Assembly (NCBI RefSeq): GCF_037969875.1
Contig: NZ_CP150218.1
Span: forward strand, 1,860,001 to 1,924,000
DNA length: 64,000 nucleotides
From: Paenibacillus sp. FSL R7-0337
GTDB lineage: Bacteria; Bacillota; Bacilli; Paenibacillales; Paenibacillaceae
Direction of reading: 5' to 3'
The position numbers and the translations under genes are program-made. Within the stretch, counting starts at the first letter, position 1; the number at the start of each line of letters is the position of its first letter. The notes beneath the pieces were generated by a model, which searched no databases, had not been told where the DNA came from, and saw nothing but the letters and a program-made list of their open reading frames with translations. Below, in pieces: positions 33,823 through 43,709 of this stretch.

Positions 33823-34653
33823 ATGAAGCATGCCCGGTATTATGAAACGTTCGACGGAGATATTCTGGCCGGTATCGGCAATTCTCCGATCTCTCCGACG
33901 AGGGATTTCCATATCCATGACCACTATGAAATCTTCCTGTTCCTGGGCGGCAGCGTGAACGGCTTCGTGGACCAGTACAGCTATCCGCTGGAGCGCGGCG
34001 ACGTCCTGTTATTCAACAATCATGAGATTCATAAAATCATCAACCGCTCCCCCGAGCCTTATGAGCGGCTGACCATTCATTTCAAAGCACCGCTGGTCTA
34101 CCCGTTCTGTACGGCGACCACGAATCTGCTGGCCTGCTTCCAGAACCGCCAGCCCGGGGAGAATAACCTGGCCCGGATGGAGGAGCCGCTGCTCTCGGAG
34201 TATACCGCCCTCTCCTCTCAGCTGATCACAGCCCTGGAGCGCAAGCAGTACGGCAGCGAGGTGCTGGCCCTGACGTATCTCATTCAGATTCTGGTGCTGA
34301 TCAACGAGCTGTACAGCCGCACCCGTTCCGCAGTGCCCAGCATTATCTCCTCCCATATTCAATCTGCTATGAGCTATATCGACAACCACCTGCACCTGAA
34401 TCTGTCGCTGGCGCACATCGCCGGGGAGCTGAATCTGGATAAATATTATCTCAGCCATCTGTTCAAGCAGCAGACCGGAGGCACCATCTACCGTTATGTC
34501 CTGCTCAAAAAGATCGCGTTATCCAAGCAGCTCCTGTCCGCCGGCAACTCCGTGTCTGATACCTGCTACCTGTCCGGCTTCAATGATTATGCCAACTTCA
34601 TCCGCACCTTCAAGAACATCACGGGCATTCCTCCGGGAAAATACGGCAAATAA
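33823..34653 (+). CDS. AraC-family regulator of the uronate block
   Basis: 276 residues from the ATG at 33823, with AAGGGG upstream. The N-terminal cupin sensor shows FHIHDHYEIFLFLGGSVNG and RGDVLLFNNHEIHKI. The C-terminal double helix-turn-helix is IAGELNLDKYYLSHLFKQQTG and FIRTFKNITGIPPGKYGK. It is divergent from the DUF2264/heparinase/GH88 operon and most likely activates it in response to a uronic sugar. A two-component pair follows convergently. Confidence 0.85.
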   Translation: MKHARYYETFDGDILAGIGNSPISPTRDFHIHDHYEIFLFLGGSVNGFVDQYSYPLERGDVLLFNNHEIHKIINRSPEPYERLTIHFKAPLVYPFCTATTNLLACFQNRQPGENNLARMEEPLLSEYTALSSQLITALERKQYGSEVLALTYLIQILVLINELYSRTRSAVPSIISSHIQSAMSYIDNHLHLNLSLAHIAGELNLDKYYLSHLFKQQTGGTIYRYVLLKKIALSKQLLSAGNSVSDTCYLSGFNDYANFIRTFKNITGIPPGKYGK

Positions 34654-34677
34654 AAACGGCAACGCCTATCCGCAGCG

Positions 34678-35442
34678 CTACCGTTCCCCTCCCCTATACT
34701 CCGTAGGACTTACGCCCGTATAATCCTTGAACACCTTGGAGAAATAGTGCTGGTCGCCGAAGGATAGCAGCTCAGATAGCTCCTTCACCTTCAGCTCCGG
34801 CCTCAGCGTAATCAGCCGGCAGGCTTCGGCTATCTTCAGCCGCATGCTGTAATGCACGAAGGTCTGGTGTGAGTACCGCTTGAAGATCCGGCTGACATAG
34901 GAAGGGCTTACGTGGAACTTAAGCGCGACTTCCGTAATAGAGAGCGGAGCGTAGAGCTGCTCCTGCAAATATTGCTCCAGCTGCCGGAACAACTCCTCGC
35001 TGCTCTTCGGCCGCTGCTGCCCAGGTGAGGGCAATCCCTCCGGCAATCCTGTTCTGCTGCCCTCCTGCTCCTGCAGATGGGCTACCAGCCGCTGCATCAC
35101 TTCAGCAAGCTGCTGCCGCTCCACGGGCTTCAGCAGATAATCGAACACCTGCAGATTCAGCGCCTTGCGCGTATACTCGAAATCGCTGTACCCGCTGATC
35201 AGCACCGCCTTGAGCGCCGGATTCACCAGCCTGCACTCCGCGATCAGCGCAAGCCCGTCCAGCTTAGGCATACGGATATCGGTCAGCAGAATGTCCACTG
35301 GGTTAGCCTTGATGTATTCCAATGCATCCAGTCCGTTCGGTGCGGTGGCGGCGATGCGGACAGGCAGCTCCATGGACTGCATAAGAGCCTCGATATTCCG
35401 CAGAATCGGCTTGCTGTCCTCGGCAATGATAGCGGTATACAT
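34678..35442 (-). CDS. Short YesN-type response regulator
   Basis: 254 residues: a receiver domain with Asp55 (ILLTDIRMPKLDG), then directly an AraC-type double helix-turn-helix (VALKFHVSPSYVSRIFKRYS and FSKVFKDYTGVSPTEYRG). The middle domain of longer YesN proteins is missing; short versions are common in Paenibacillus and are not evidence of damage. It starts 18 bp after the kinase gene, so the two form an operon. It probably controls the divergent ABC transporter at 37449. Confidence 0.88.
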   Translation of the reverse strand: MYTAIIAEDSKPILRNIEALMQSMELPVRIAATAPNGLDALEYIKANPVDILLTDIRMPKLDGLALIAECRLVNPALKAVLISGYSDFEYTRKALNLQVFDYLLKPVERQQLAEVMQRLVAHLQEQEGSRTGLPEGLPSPGQQRPKSSEELFRQLEQYLQEQLYAPLSITEVALKFHVSPSYVSRIFKRYSHQTFVHYSMRLKIAEACRLITLRPELKVKELSELLSFGDQHYFSKVFKDYTGVSPTEYRGGER

Positions 35443-35460
35443 AGCGGTCCCTCCCCGGTT

Positions 35461-37257
35461 CTAGTAGAAGTCTTTACTCATAGATGCGATAATCTGGACC
35501 GTAGCACCCTTTTCCCCGCCTAAGTGGTTGTAGATGTTGAAGAACAGCCGGTTCCTGTACATCAGCTTCAGCCGGTTCACCGTATTCACAATCCCCATAT
35601 TGCCAATCCCTGAGGTATCATGCCTAAGCTCGTTAACCCCGGAATCGGAGCTCTCAATGTTATCCAGAATGTCCCTGATCCTGCCCGGCGCGAAGCCTTC
35701 TCCGTTATCCCGGATTTCGATGGCCCACAGGCCGTTATATACCTTCACCCGCACCTCAATCCTCCAAGGAGGGTCCGTATTTTTAAATGCATGTTCAATA
35801 CAATTCTCCACGAACGGCTGGATCACCAGCCGGGGCAGCTCAATCTGCTCAAGCCCCCCGTCCCCGTCAATCTCCCACTCCAGATCGTCCTCGAAATTAT
35901 GCTGAATCAGGGACAAATAATGCCGGGTATGCTTCAGCTCCTCCGTCAACGCCACATGCTGATAAGGGGAGGACACAATATAACGCAGGCTGTCCGAGAG
36001 ATGCTTGCACATTTCGGTCACCACGCTATTCTTCCCTTCCTGGGCGGCAATACTGATCAGATACAGGACATTGTGGATAAAATGGGGCGCGATCTGGGCC
36101 TGCAGGGCGGAATTCCGCGACTTCACTTCTTCGTGCAGCGCAAGCTTTTCCCGTTCGATAGATTCCTGTAACCGTTCCAGCAGCTCCTGAAAAGCGCTAT
36201 TCAGTTGAATCAGCTCATTGTTGTGTGTACGCGGGCCCGCCTTCATATTCAGGTTGCTGTAGTTCATCCGCAGAATCTGGCTGCGCAGCTTGCGGATCGG
36301 AAGCAGCAGGTTCCGGGTTGAGAAGTAGATGAAGATGAACGAGAATAGAATCAGCGCGGTAATCAGCAGAATAGAGATGTATTTCACCGAATTGACCGGG
36401 CCCAGCACCACATTCCTCGGATTCACCACATAGGTGGTCCAGCCCGTCTCGGCAGAGCGGTGGTAAGCCACATAGTTCTGGCCGCTGCTCAGATAGATTC
36501 CGTTAGCTGCTGCAGATTCAGAGGGAGACGCTGCGAATTCAGGGGCCTTCTCCCCTTCCCGTAGTGCCGGGAAGCTTGCGACCAGCCGCTGGTCCTGATC
36601 CATAATATAGACCTTGCCGCCCGCCAATCCCGCAGCAGATCTGTTCAAGTACCGCTGGTCGAGCTGCACCGCCAGATAGCCGAATACCTGACCATTCTGG
36701 TTCCTGATCGCCCGCACAAAAGAGATGGCATCCGCCCCCTGCCGGTACAGCGCGTAACCGCTTGCATTCCAGGTCGGCAGCTCGCTGCTCTCTTCCAGGA
36801 ACGGCCTGAGCGAAGCCGGGCTATCAGCGTATCCGATATAAGAGGCCACCCGCTCCCCTGTCAGATCATAGATCATCATATCCTCAATGTTCAGACTCGG
36901 CCCCAGTGCCTGGAACATGATGTCTTTAAGCCTGCGGCTTCGGGTCAGCCCTTCAAGGGTAAGCTGTGAATAATCACTGGCAGACAGGAGCGTGAAAACC
37001 TCTTTGTTCGACAGAATCCGCTGGGAGAGCTGGTTCTGGTTATTGATATAGAGGTTCAGCTGATCGCTGACCTGGACAGCCGCCAGCTTCATTTCGTTCT
37101 CTGTCTTGTCCTTGAGCGGCTGGATCACCATATAATTCACATAGACCAGAAAGCAGCCCAGCACAATCAGCAGGAGCACCATGAAGGTGAAGAAGAACTT
37201 CGTTTGCAGACTGGCCTGAACCCTGCCTCCGCGCAATTTCTGAACAATAGTCGCCAA
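35461..37257 (-). CDS. YesM-type sensor histidine kinase
   Basis: 598 residues. A first membrane span (FFFTFMVLLLIVLGCFLVYV), a ~240-residue extracellular sensor, a second span (ISILLITALILFSFIFIYF), a HAMP-like linker, then the His_kinase core with QIAPHFIHNVLYL; the usual QINPHFLYN is slightly altered but the histidine is kept. The HATPase domain has RDNGEGFAPG. It phosphorylates the neighbouring short response regulator. A piece of its sensor domain recurs on the plus strand in the mosaic pseudogene at 47101. Confidence 0.9.
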   Translation of the reverse strand: MATIVQKLRGGRVQASLQTKFFFTFMVLLLIVLGCFLVYVNYMVIQPLKDKTENEMKLAAVQVSDQLNLYINNQNQLSQRILSNKEVFTLLSASDYSQLTLEGLTRSRRLKDIMFQALGPSLNIEDMMIYDLTGERVASYIGYADSPASLRPFLEESSELPTWNASGYALYRQGADAISFVRAIRNQNGQVFGYLAVQLDQRYLNRSAAGLAGGKVYIMDQDQRLVASFPALREGEKAPEFAASPSESAAANGIYLSSGQNYVAYHRSAETGWTTYVVNPRNVVLGPVNSVKYISILLITALILFSFIFIYFSTRNLLLPIRKLRSQILRMNYSNLNMKAGPRTHNNELIQLNSAFQELLERLQESIEREKLALHEEVKSRNSALQAQIAPHFIHNVLYLISIAAQEGKNSVVTEMCKHLSDSLRYIVSSPYQHVALTEELKHTRHYLSLIQHNFEDDLEWEIDGDGGLEQIELPRLVIQPFVENCIEHAFKNTDPPWRIEVRVKVYNGLWAIEIRDNGEGFAPGRIRDILDNIESSDSGVNELRHDTSGIGNMGIVNTVNRLKLMYRNRLFFNIYNHLGGEKGATVQIIASMSKDFY

Positions 37258-37390
37258 ACCCGAGCCCTCCTTGAACCTTATGATGCTCTACTTTACAACC
37301 AAACCGGCAAATCGACAAGCACCCCTACGAGTTCAGAATATTACACAGAAAGTGTCAAGTACAAACATGTACCTTGCGCGGTACTCATTC

Positions 37391-37416
37391 TATAATGGGC
37401 AATGTAAACGGATTCA
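37391..37416 (+). promoter_or_regulatory. -10 box and cre site of the second ABC operon
   Basis: TATAAT (37391-37396) is followed by TGTAAACGGATTCA (37403-37416), a full match to the CcpA consensus TGNAARCGNWWWCA, at the expected transcription start. CcpA bound there would block initiation, giving glucose repression. The -35 is weak, which fits activation by the neighbouring YesN regulator. Confidence 0.7.
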
Positions 37417-37448
37417 GTTCACAGAAAATTCACTACGGGGGCGATCAC

Positions 37449-38792
37449 ATGAATAGCAAACTGAAAAAAATTGCAACAGGCGTACTGGCCGGTGTAATGA
37501 CCTTATCGCTGGCGGCATGCGGGTCTGACAATTCAGGCTCCGGCAATGCTGCGGCTACCAACAGCGGCGGAAACGGAAACAGCGGCAGTGGCAGCAGCAG
37601 CGGCAAAAAGGTAACCATCGAGCTGGCCATCTCCAAAAGCTCGCAGGATTCGGCGTTCGTCGCCCAGGATGTGCTGGATGAGTTCGAACAGAAAACCAAT
37701 ATCAAAGTGAATCTGCAGCTGCTTCCGGCAGAGCAGACCGCCACCGTACTTCAGACCAAGCTGGCTGTCGACGAGGTGCCTGATCTGATTCAATACAATC
37801 TCGCCAGTGCGACTACGGACCTGAATTTGGAGCGTAATTTCGAGATTCTTGATAACGAGCCTTGGGTGAGCCGGCTGCTGAATAAGGATGTGCTCTCGGC
37901 TTACGATCATGTCTACAGCTTCCATTACAGCCAGGATACCGGGATGCAGGGAGTTGTCTATAACAAGGATATTTTCGCAGACCTGGGTCTTGCCATACCG
38001 AAGAATTATGAGGAATTCCTGGCCGTCTGCGAGAAGATCAAGGCCAGCGGCATCACGCCGGTCTTCATGCCGTTCAAGGACAACTGGGCGGCGAATATCT
38101 GGCCGGCGGCGGCTTTTGCCGACTGGGCTGCCAAGAACGAGCCGTCTCTGTTCGAGGACATTAATGCCGGCCGCAAAAAGTGGTCCGATGTTCCCGAATT
38201 CGCCACCTTCCTGGAGCAGCAGTATGAGGTCTACAAGAAAGGCTATACCAACACCGATATTCTCAGCGACAGCTACGATATGGCGGTGGGCAAATTCCTG
38301 AACAAGGAAACCGCGATGATGTTCATGGGCGACTGGCTGATTGTGAACGTGGCCGAGAAAGATCCGAATGTGCATCTGGGCCTGTTCGCCATTCCGTCTT
38401 CTGAAGACGCAAATCTCGGCGCAAGCCCGCTGGGCGGCCAGCTGTTCATCCCTAAGAAAGCCAAGCATATGGAAGAAGCGAAGAAATTCCTGGAGTTCCT
38501 CGCCAGCAAAGAGGTTGCCCAGAAAATGGTTGACAGCCAAGGCTCCGTCTCCAACTTCAGCGATGTGACGACACCGAAGCTCCCGGACTACAAGCAGGAG
38601 ATTGTCGATCAATATATCACACCGAAGAAAACTACGCTGACCACCGATGCTTACATGATCGTGGACCGCAGCGAGCTGTACCGTCTGCTTCAGGATGAGT
38701 TCGCCGGCGGTCTGGACGCTGCGGGCGTACTCAAGGCCTGGGATGAGAAATTCAGCCAGCTAATGAAGGACAAAGGCGTAGAGGGCTTTTAA
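37449..38792 (+). CDS. Extracellular sugar-binding lipoprotein
   Basis: 447 residues from the ATG at 37449, behind GGGGGCG. The lipobox is LSLAAC with Cys24 lipidated, followed by a Gly/Ser/Asn linker. The mature protein has the family-1 solute-binding fold. It is first in an operon with two CUT1 permeases and lies divergent from a YesM/YesN pair and close to the uronate-glycan block, so its ligand may be an uronate oligosaccharide. Positions 38149-38390 are partly duplicated, with frameshifts, at 47211-47448. Confidence 0.92.
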   Translation: MNSKLKKIATGVLAGVMTLSLAACGSDNSGSGNAAATNSGGNGNSGSGSSSGKKVTIELAISKSSQDSAFVAQDVLDEFEQKTNIKVNLQLLPAEQTATVLQTKLAVDEVPDLIQYNLASATTDLNLERNFEILDNEPWVSRLLNKDVLSAYDHVYSFHYSQDTGMQGVVYNKDIFADLGLAIPKNYEEFLAVCEKIKASGITPVFMPFKDNWAANIWPAAAFADWAAKNEPSLFEDINAGRKKWSDVPEFATFLEQQYEVYKKGYTNTDILSDSYDMAVGKFLNKETAMMFMGDWLIVNVAEKDPNVHLGLFAIPSSEDANLGASPLGGQLFIPKKAKHMEEAKKFLEFLASKEVAQKMVDSQGSVSNFSDVTTPKLPDYKQEIVDQYITPKKTTLTTDAYMIVDRSELYRLLQDEFAGGLDAAGVLKAWDEKFSQLMKDKGVEGF

Positions 38793-38876
38793 TTAGAGCG
38801 GATAACCATTACAACAGGCAGAATAAAGTCCGTCCGGGGCTTTATTCTGTTCCTGGCTATAGAGGAGTGTGAAGAG

Positions 38877-39749
38877 ATGAAAGTATCCAAGAGACTATAC
38901 TCGTATTACCTGATCTGGCCTGCGCTGTTGATCTATTCTGTGTTTTTCGTGCTGCCTGCGCTAACCGGACTCTTCTATTCCTTCACCGACTGGCGGCTGG
39001 ACCGGGAAGCAGTCAAGTTCATCGGCTGGGACAATTTTGAACGGATTTTCACAGATAGAACACTACTACTTGCTATGAAAAATACAGCGATCTTCGCCAT
39101 CGTTACCGTGCTCGGCAAAAATCTGCTCGGCATCGCGCTTGCGGTCGGCTTGAACATGAAGCTAAAATCCAAAAATCTGCTGCGGGCTATTTTTTATTCT
39201 CCGTCGATCCTAAGCGTTTTGGTTATTAGCATTGTGTTCACGCCCATGCTGCGCTCCGACGGAACGATTAACCGCATCTTCGAAGCTGTGGGCCTGCCTT
39301 CGCTGAGCCAGGCCTGGCTGACCAATCCGGCGATTGTCATCTGGACCGTAGCCTTTGTGTCCATCTGGCAGCATACCGGCTTCCAAATGGCGATCTACCT
39401 GGCCGGACTCCAGTCGATCTCCAAAGAATATTATGAAGCCGCCACCATTGACGGTGCCGGTTCCTGGCGCAGCTTCCGCAGCATCACGATTCCGCTGCTG
39501 CTCCCTGCGATCAACATCAATCTGATGCTCACCCTGATCGGCGGCCTCAAGGTGTTCTCCGAGGTATTCGTCCTCACCGGCGGGGGACCCGGCAACGCCT
39601 CCCAGGTGGTAGGTACGATCATCCTGCGCTCGTTCGGAGAGGGAAGCTGGGGGCTGGGCACAGCCGTCAACACCCTGCTGTTCGCTGCCGTAACAATCAT
39701 TGCCATTCCCCTGCTGATCTTCATGCGGCGTAAGGAGGTATCGGAATAA
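38877..39749 (+). CDS. Sugar ABC transporter permease (MalF/UgpA-like)
   Basis: 290 residues with about six membrane spans; the N-terminal helix is LIWPALLIYSVFFVLPALTG. The EAA loop YYEAATIDGAGSWRSFRSIT, which docks the ATPase, is intact. GAGGAGTG precedes the ATG. It is followed without a gap by the second permease (TAATG overlap). No ATPase gene is nearby, as usual for MsmX-dependent transporters. Confidence 0.93.
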   Translation: MKVSKRLYSYYLIWPALLIYSVFFVLPALTGLFYSFTDWRLDREAVKFIGWDNFERIFTDRTLLLAMKNTAIFAIVTVLGKNLLGIALAVGLNMKLKSKNLLRAIFYSPSILSVLVISIVFTPMLRSDGTINRIFEAVGLPSLSQAWLTNPAIVIWTVAFVSIWQHTGFQMAIYLAGLQSISKEYYEAATIDGAGSWRSFRSITIPLLLPAININLMLTLIGGLKVFSEVFVLTGGGPGNASQVVGTIILRSFGEGSWGLGTAVNTLLFAAVTIIAIPLLIFMRRKEVSE

Positions 39750-40579
39750 TGAGCTTTTCACGTAAAATGGCCTGGCGCAACTATGTAGTCGAAGGGCTGC
39801 TGATCCTGGCCTCCCTGCTGATTATCCTGCCGCTGCTGATTATGCTGTTCGGAAGCTTCATGACCAGCGCCGAGGTGCTGAAGTTCTCCCTGCGGCTCCC
39901 GGAGAAGTGGAACTTCTCCAACTATACAACGGTCTTCCGTGAAGGGGGACTGGGACGCGCGTTCCTGAACGGGATGTTGATTACCGGCGTCTCCTCTATT
40001 CTGAATATCTTCACCTCGTCAGCGGCCTCCTTCATTCTGGTGCGCCGGGAGACCAAGTGGTCGAATTTCCTGTACATGTTCTTCTTCATGGGCTTGATCG
40101 CGCCGATGTCCACGATCACCACGATCCGTGTCGTGCAGTGGATGGGCTTCTACGGCAGCATCACCAGCGTCATCCTGATCTACGCCTCGCTGAATACGGC
40201 GTTCAGCGTGTTTCTGTACAGCGGATTCATCCGGTCTATTCCGAAGGCGCTGGATGAGGTAGCTTTTCTGGAGGGGGCGAATACATTCGATGTGTTCTTC
40301 AAGATCGTTACCCCGCTGATCGTCCCAGTGAACGCCACCGTAGCGATTATGGTGTTCATGTCCGTCTGGAACGACATTACCATTCCGCTCTATTTCCTGA
40401 CGGACAGCTCGGACTGGACGATGCCGCTCTCAGTGTACAATTTCTACGGCAAGTACAGCCGGGACTGGAATCTGATCTTCGCAGACCTGGTGTTAACTTC
40501 CCTTCCCGTGCTAATCCTGTATATCTTCTGCCAAAAGTACATTGTTAGCGGACTCACTGCGGGTGCGGTGAAGGGGTAG
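39749..40579 (+). CDS. Sugar ABC transporter permease (MalG/UgpE-like)
   Basis: 276 residues with about six membrane spans; the EAA loop ALDEVAFLEGANTFDVFFKI and the C-terminal SGLTAGAVKG are typical. Its start overlaps the upstream stop by one base. The last ~146 codons recur at 47478-47921 with an identical protein sequence and only synonymous base changes, so the gene end serves as the left direct repeat around the RiPP island. A terminator follows. Confidence 0.93.
   Translation: MSFSRKMAWRNYVVEGLLILASLLIILPLLIMLFGSFMTSAEVLKFSLRLPEKWNFSNYTTVFREGGLGRAFLNGMLITGVSSILNIFTSSAASFILVRRETKWSNFLYMFFFMGLIAPMSTITTIRVVQWMGFYGSITSVILIYASLNTAFSVFLYSGFIRSIPKALDEVAFLEGANTFDVFFKIVTPLIVPVNATVAIMVFMSVWNDITIPLYFLTDSSDWTMPLSVYNFYGKYSRDWNLIFADLVLTSLPVLILYIFCQKYIVSGLTAGAVKG
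40108..40579. repeat. Left direct repeat flanking the RiPP island
   Basis: The end of the permease gene matches 47455-47921. By eye I count about fifteen to twenty substitutions over some 465 bp, clustered at the last codons, plus one 9-bp deletion in the right copy near its start. The right copy lies in the same orientation. Confidence 0.85.
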
Positions 40580-40617
40580 TAAGAGTGTGGAGAATAGGTT
40601 TTGTCAACCTGTGATGC

Positions 40618-40669
40618 AAAAGGAGCCATCCCAACAGCCATGAAATAGTTGCTGGGATGGCTCCTTTTT
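40618..40669. terminator. Bidirectional terminator
   Basis: AAAAGGAGCCATCCCA (40618-40633) pairs with TGGGATGGCTCCTTTT (40653-40668). It has A residues before and T residues after, so it ends both the permease transcript and the convergent RiPP operon. Confidence 0.88.
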
Positions 40670-40677
40670 AGTGAAAT

Positions 40678-42507
40678 TCACGTGAGCATTTCCCCCTGAA
40701 TTGCTCGCTCTCTTTGAAAGGCTTCTGCTTCATCAGAAAATAGTTTATAATAAATCCCTCGTTTAACAATTAATTGTTGGTGTGTTCCGCATTCTACTAC
40801 CTGACCTTCATTTAACACAATAATCCTATTAGCATATAAGACAGATGTATACCTATGCGATATGTATACACCTATCTTCCCTTCTATATAATTTTGGAAT
40901 TGCAGAAATACTTGTTTTTCCGATTCCGGATCAAGAAAAGAGCTTGGTTCATCCATAATATATAGATCAGCATCTTTAAAGAAAGCTCTTGATATGGCTA
41001 TTTTTTGCCATTGCCCACCAGAAATTTGAACCCCACCTTCAAAATTTCTACCTAGCTGTTGATCTATTTGATTGGGGAAACTTTTAATTAGTTCATCTGC
41101 ACCAGTAAGTTGGGCCGAATTCCATATTTTAGAGGTATTATCCATCTTTTCGAGGTCACCAAACCCAATATTTTCTCTAACAGTAAAATCAAATTGGATA
41201 AAATCTTGAAATATAACACCAATTTTTTTGTATAATGTATCTTTACTATAATTATGTATTGATATTGAATTAATTAATATTTCACCTGTAAAATCATCAT
41301 ATAAGCCTGTCATTAATTTAATTATCGTTGATTTCCCCGATCCGTTTCTTCCAACAAATGCAACAGAGTCATTTGTTTGTATTTTGAAATTGAGGTCTTT
41401 TAGCGCGTAAACTGTTTGACCAGGATAAATAAAGGAGACATTTATAAACTCTATGCTTTCTATTTTATCCATTTTAACGAAACTCTGCTTTAACAGTATA
41501 TTTTCATAACTTTTTTTACTTTTATTTAGAAATGAGAATAATTCATCCAAGTATAAATTATTCTCGCACAAGGAAATTAATCCTTGAGAGATAGCATTAA
41601 TATTCTGGTTTGTAAGCAATACTGCTTGTACCAAACCATATATACTACCTAAGAGTAGACTCTCTTGAAATGACACATATACAATAATATAAAGAACTAT
41701 CGAGATAAAAAGAGTACTAATTATTTGAAAGAATAGATATAAAACTGTTCGTCTTTTTGATAGGTCTTTATCCTCCTTATAAAATCTATTAAAAATATCT
41801 TTGTACCTAATACTTAAATAGTCATTTAAGTGATATAGTTTAATTTCTTTGAATGCCTTATCATTCGTTAACAAAAAATTAATATAACTTGCTTTCCTTT
41901 GCAATGGAGATCTTTTTCTTTTTGAAATATATTGAATTTGTGCGAACTTCAATAACGAATAGAATGAAAATAAAGGTGACACAAGAAGAATAATCACTAA
42001 CCACCACTTGAAATTCAGTATAATAACAATACTAGAAATCAAAGTAATAATTGAGCTTATAAGATTAATTAATACCTTATATACTTGGATGGGCCGGTCT
42101 ATCGAATCTTGCATAACTCTTCTTAGTTGATTATGAATTTCAGGATCTTCATAATCACGAAGCATAAAATCAGAGGTTTTTGTTACTATTGAAACTTGCA
42201 AGTGGTTTATTAATAATAGCTGATATAACTTTTCAAAGTGTTCAAGAATAGACGTAACAAAGAGACTACAAATCAGAACAAAAATTAAAGGCAGAATTGG
42301 GTATATCATCACGTTGAATGATCGCTCTTCGATTTTCATCACTAAAAATTGAATGGAAAAAAGATTTATTATTGGTAAGAAACCTTTGATTATATAACAA
42401 AAAATAATTAATGAAAAATAACTTCTTTTTGCCCTCCATAATAATTTCCCAAGTTCCGGCCAGTACCGAAATGATGCAAATATAGTTTTGATATTGATCC
42501 CATCCAT
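40678..42507 (-). CDS. ABC exporter (fused membrane and ATPase domains)
   Basis: 609 residues from the ATG at 42507, behind GGAGGG. The N-terminal part carries about six membrane spans (for example YPILPLIFVLICSLFVTSI and LFQIISTLFISIVLYIIVYV). The ATPase domain shows Walker A GRNGSGKST, signature ISGGQ, Walker B LYIMDEPSSFLD and the H-loop region SHRY. There is no N-terminal C39 peptidase domain, so leader removal, if any, must come from elsewhere. It is the last gene of the A+T-rich RiPP operon and the likely exporter of the mature peptide. Codon use is clearly A+T-rich compared with its left neighbour. Confidence 0.9.
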   Translation of the reverse strand: MDGINIKTIFASFRYWPELGKLLWRAKRSYFSLIIFCYIIKGFLPIINLFSIQFLVMKIEERSFNVMIYPILPLIFVLICSLFVTSILEHFEKLYQLLLINHLQVSIVTKTSDFMLRDYEDPEIHNQLRRVMQDSIDRPIQVYKVLINLISSIITLISSIVIILNFKWWLVIILLVSPLFSFYSLLKFAQIQYISKRKRSPLQRKASYINFLLTNDKAFKEIKLYHLNDYLSIRYKDIFNRFYKEDKDLSKRRTVLYLFFQIISTLFISIVLYIIVYVSFQESLLLGSIYGLVQAVLLTNQNINAISQGLISLCENNLYLDELFSFLNKSKKSYENILLKQSFVKMDKIESIEFINVSFIYPGQTVYALKDLNFKIQTNDSVAFVGRNGSGKSTIIKLMTGLYDDFTGEILINSISIHNYSKDTLYKKIGVIFQDFIQFDFTVRENIGFGDLEKMDNTSKIWNSAQLTGADELIKSFPNQIDQQLGRNFEGGVQISGGQWQKIAISRAFFKDADLYIMDEPSSFLDPESEKQVFLQFQNYIEGKIGVYISHRYTSVLYANRIIVLNEGQVVECGTHQQLIVKRGIYYKLFSDEAEAFQRERAIQGEMLT

Positions 42508-42551
42508 ATTACCCTCCAAAGCTTAACCTTCTCCCATTATTTCGCACTAAA

Positions 42552-43709
42552 TCAATCGTTAATGGTAAGTTTTTGACGACGACTTTCCGTATAGATATTC
42601 ATTGGGTTTTCTTCAAGTGTTTTTTTGATCATTTGATGTTTCAAGAGATTAATATTATCCTTTGAAGTATCCGTACCATTAGTTAATATGTAATCTATCC
42701 ATTTGCTTACCCAGTCAAATCCATAATTAAAATCTAGCAGTTTGTTAGAATATATGTTAATGATCAATTGGTCACGATTCTTCATCATGACTTTTGGTTC
42801 AATAGAGGATACAGCATAACGTTGAGTAATTTCTAAAGAGTAGCGCTTTGGAGCTATATGAAGCCCATCAGCTAAATTGTATAAATAATCTATAACAACA
42901 CCGAACTTCTCAGCCCTATCCCTACTCATTCCTTTGTAATGGACCTGTGTTGTTCCAATTTTTATAATATTAAATTCATTACTTTCAAGCCGCTTATCAT
43001 GCGTATATTCATAGATACGTATGCCACTAAATAGACACAACGCAATTCCAACGGTTAACCACGTAATCAGACTTTTCTTCCCACCTCCTCGACGATACGA
43101 AAATATAGTTGCCATTCCATAAAACAATAGAACCGCAGCAAAAATCGATATAATATTTCTAAAGTTTATTAGGTAGGGATTGTAAATATTAAGCACTGGA
43201 GATACATATCTGAATTTTTCGTGTAGCGTCCATGGAATTAATCCAATTGTTAAATATAAAGTAATCAGAACCAGTATTCCTAAACCATGCTTGCGGATTA
43301 CTTCTCCTACCAAAAGACCTGATACAACAGCAAAAAGGCCGGAAAAAAGGGCAATAAGCCCAATATTAAAGTCTGGAACATCCCCAAACCAGATACGTAA
43401 TGTGACCCATATTATTATTATCACAGGTGAAGTTATGATTACTGCTACAATTCCTTGATTAAAAATTTTACGATTGGTAGAGATTATTGACAAAAATACA
43501 AATTGCTCTGCTTGATATCTTTTGCTTAAATTAGCCGCTTGCAGTGCAAACAAAGCAATAAATAATAAATCCAGGCTAATTTTCAAAATTAAATCTTCAT
43601 TCATTTGAAAATTAAAATATACTATTACCATTAAAGAAAACAGGTATATTCCTGTATTGGCCTTGCCAAAGAAAAGAAGCAACCAAAATCGTATTAGATT
43701 TAAGTTCAT
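42552..43709 (-). CDS. Membrane protein with large extracellular or cytosolic C-terminal domain
   Basis: 385 residues from the ATG at 43709 (AAGGGGGAG upstream). About six N-terminal membrane spans (residues ~5-235) are followed by a soluble domain of ~150 residues (FNIIKIGTTQVHYKGMSRDR onward). I do not recognise the C-terminal domain; no HEXXH or other metal motif is visible. The membrane part looks like ABC-2-type permeases. Its start overlaps the previous stop (ATGA), so it is coupled with the adjacent permease and ATPase, probably as part of an immunity or export complex. Confidence 0.65.
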   Translation of the reverse strand: MNLNLIRFWLLLFFGKANTGIYLFSLMVIVYFNFQMNEDLILKISLDLLFIALFALQAANLSKRYQAEQFVFLSIISTNRKIFNQGIVAVIITSPVIIIIWVTLRIWFGDVPDFNIGLIALFSGLFAVVSGLLVGEVIRKHGLGILVLITLYLTIGLIPWTLHEKFRYVSPVLNIYNPYLINFRNIISIFAAVLLFYGMATIFSYRRGGGKKSLITWLTVGIALCLFSGIRIYEYTHDKRLESNEFNIIKIGTTQVHYKGMSRDRAEKFGVVIDYLYNLADGLHIAPKRYSLEITQRYAVSSIEPKVMMKNRDQLIINIYSNKLLDFNYGFDWVSKWIDYILTNGTDTSKDNINLLKHQMIKKTLEENPMNIYTESRRQKLTIND

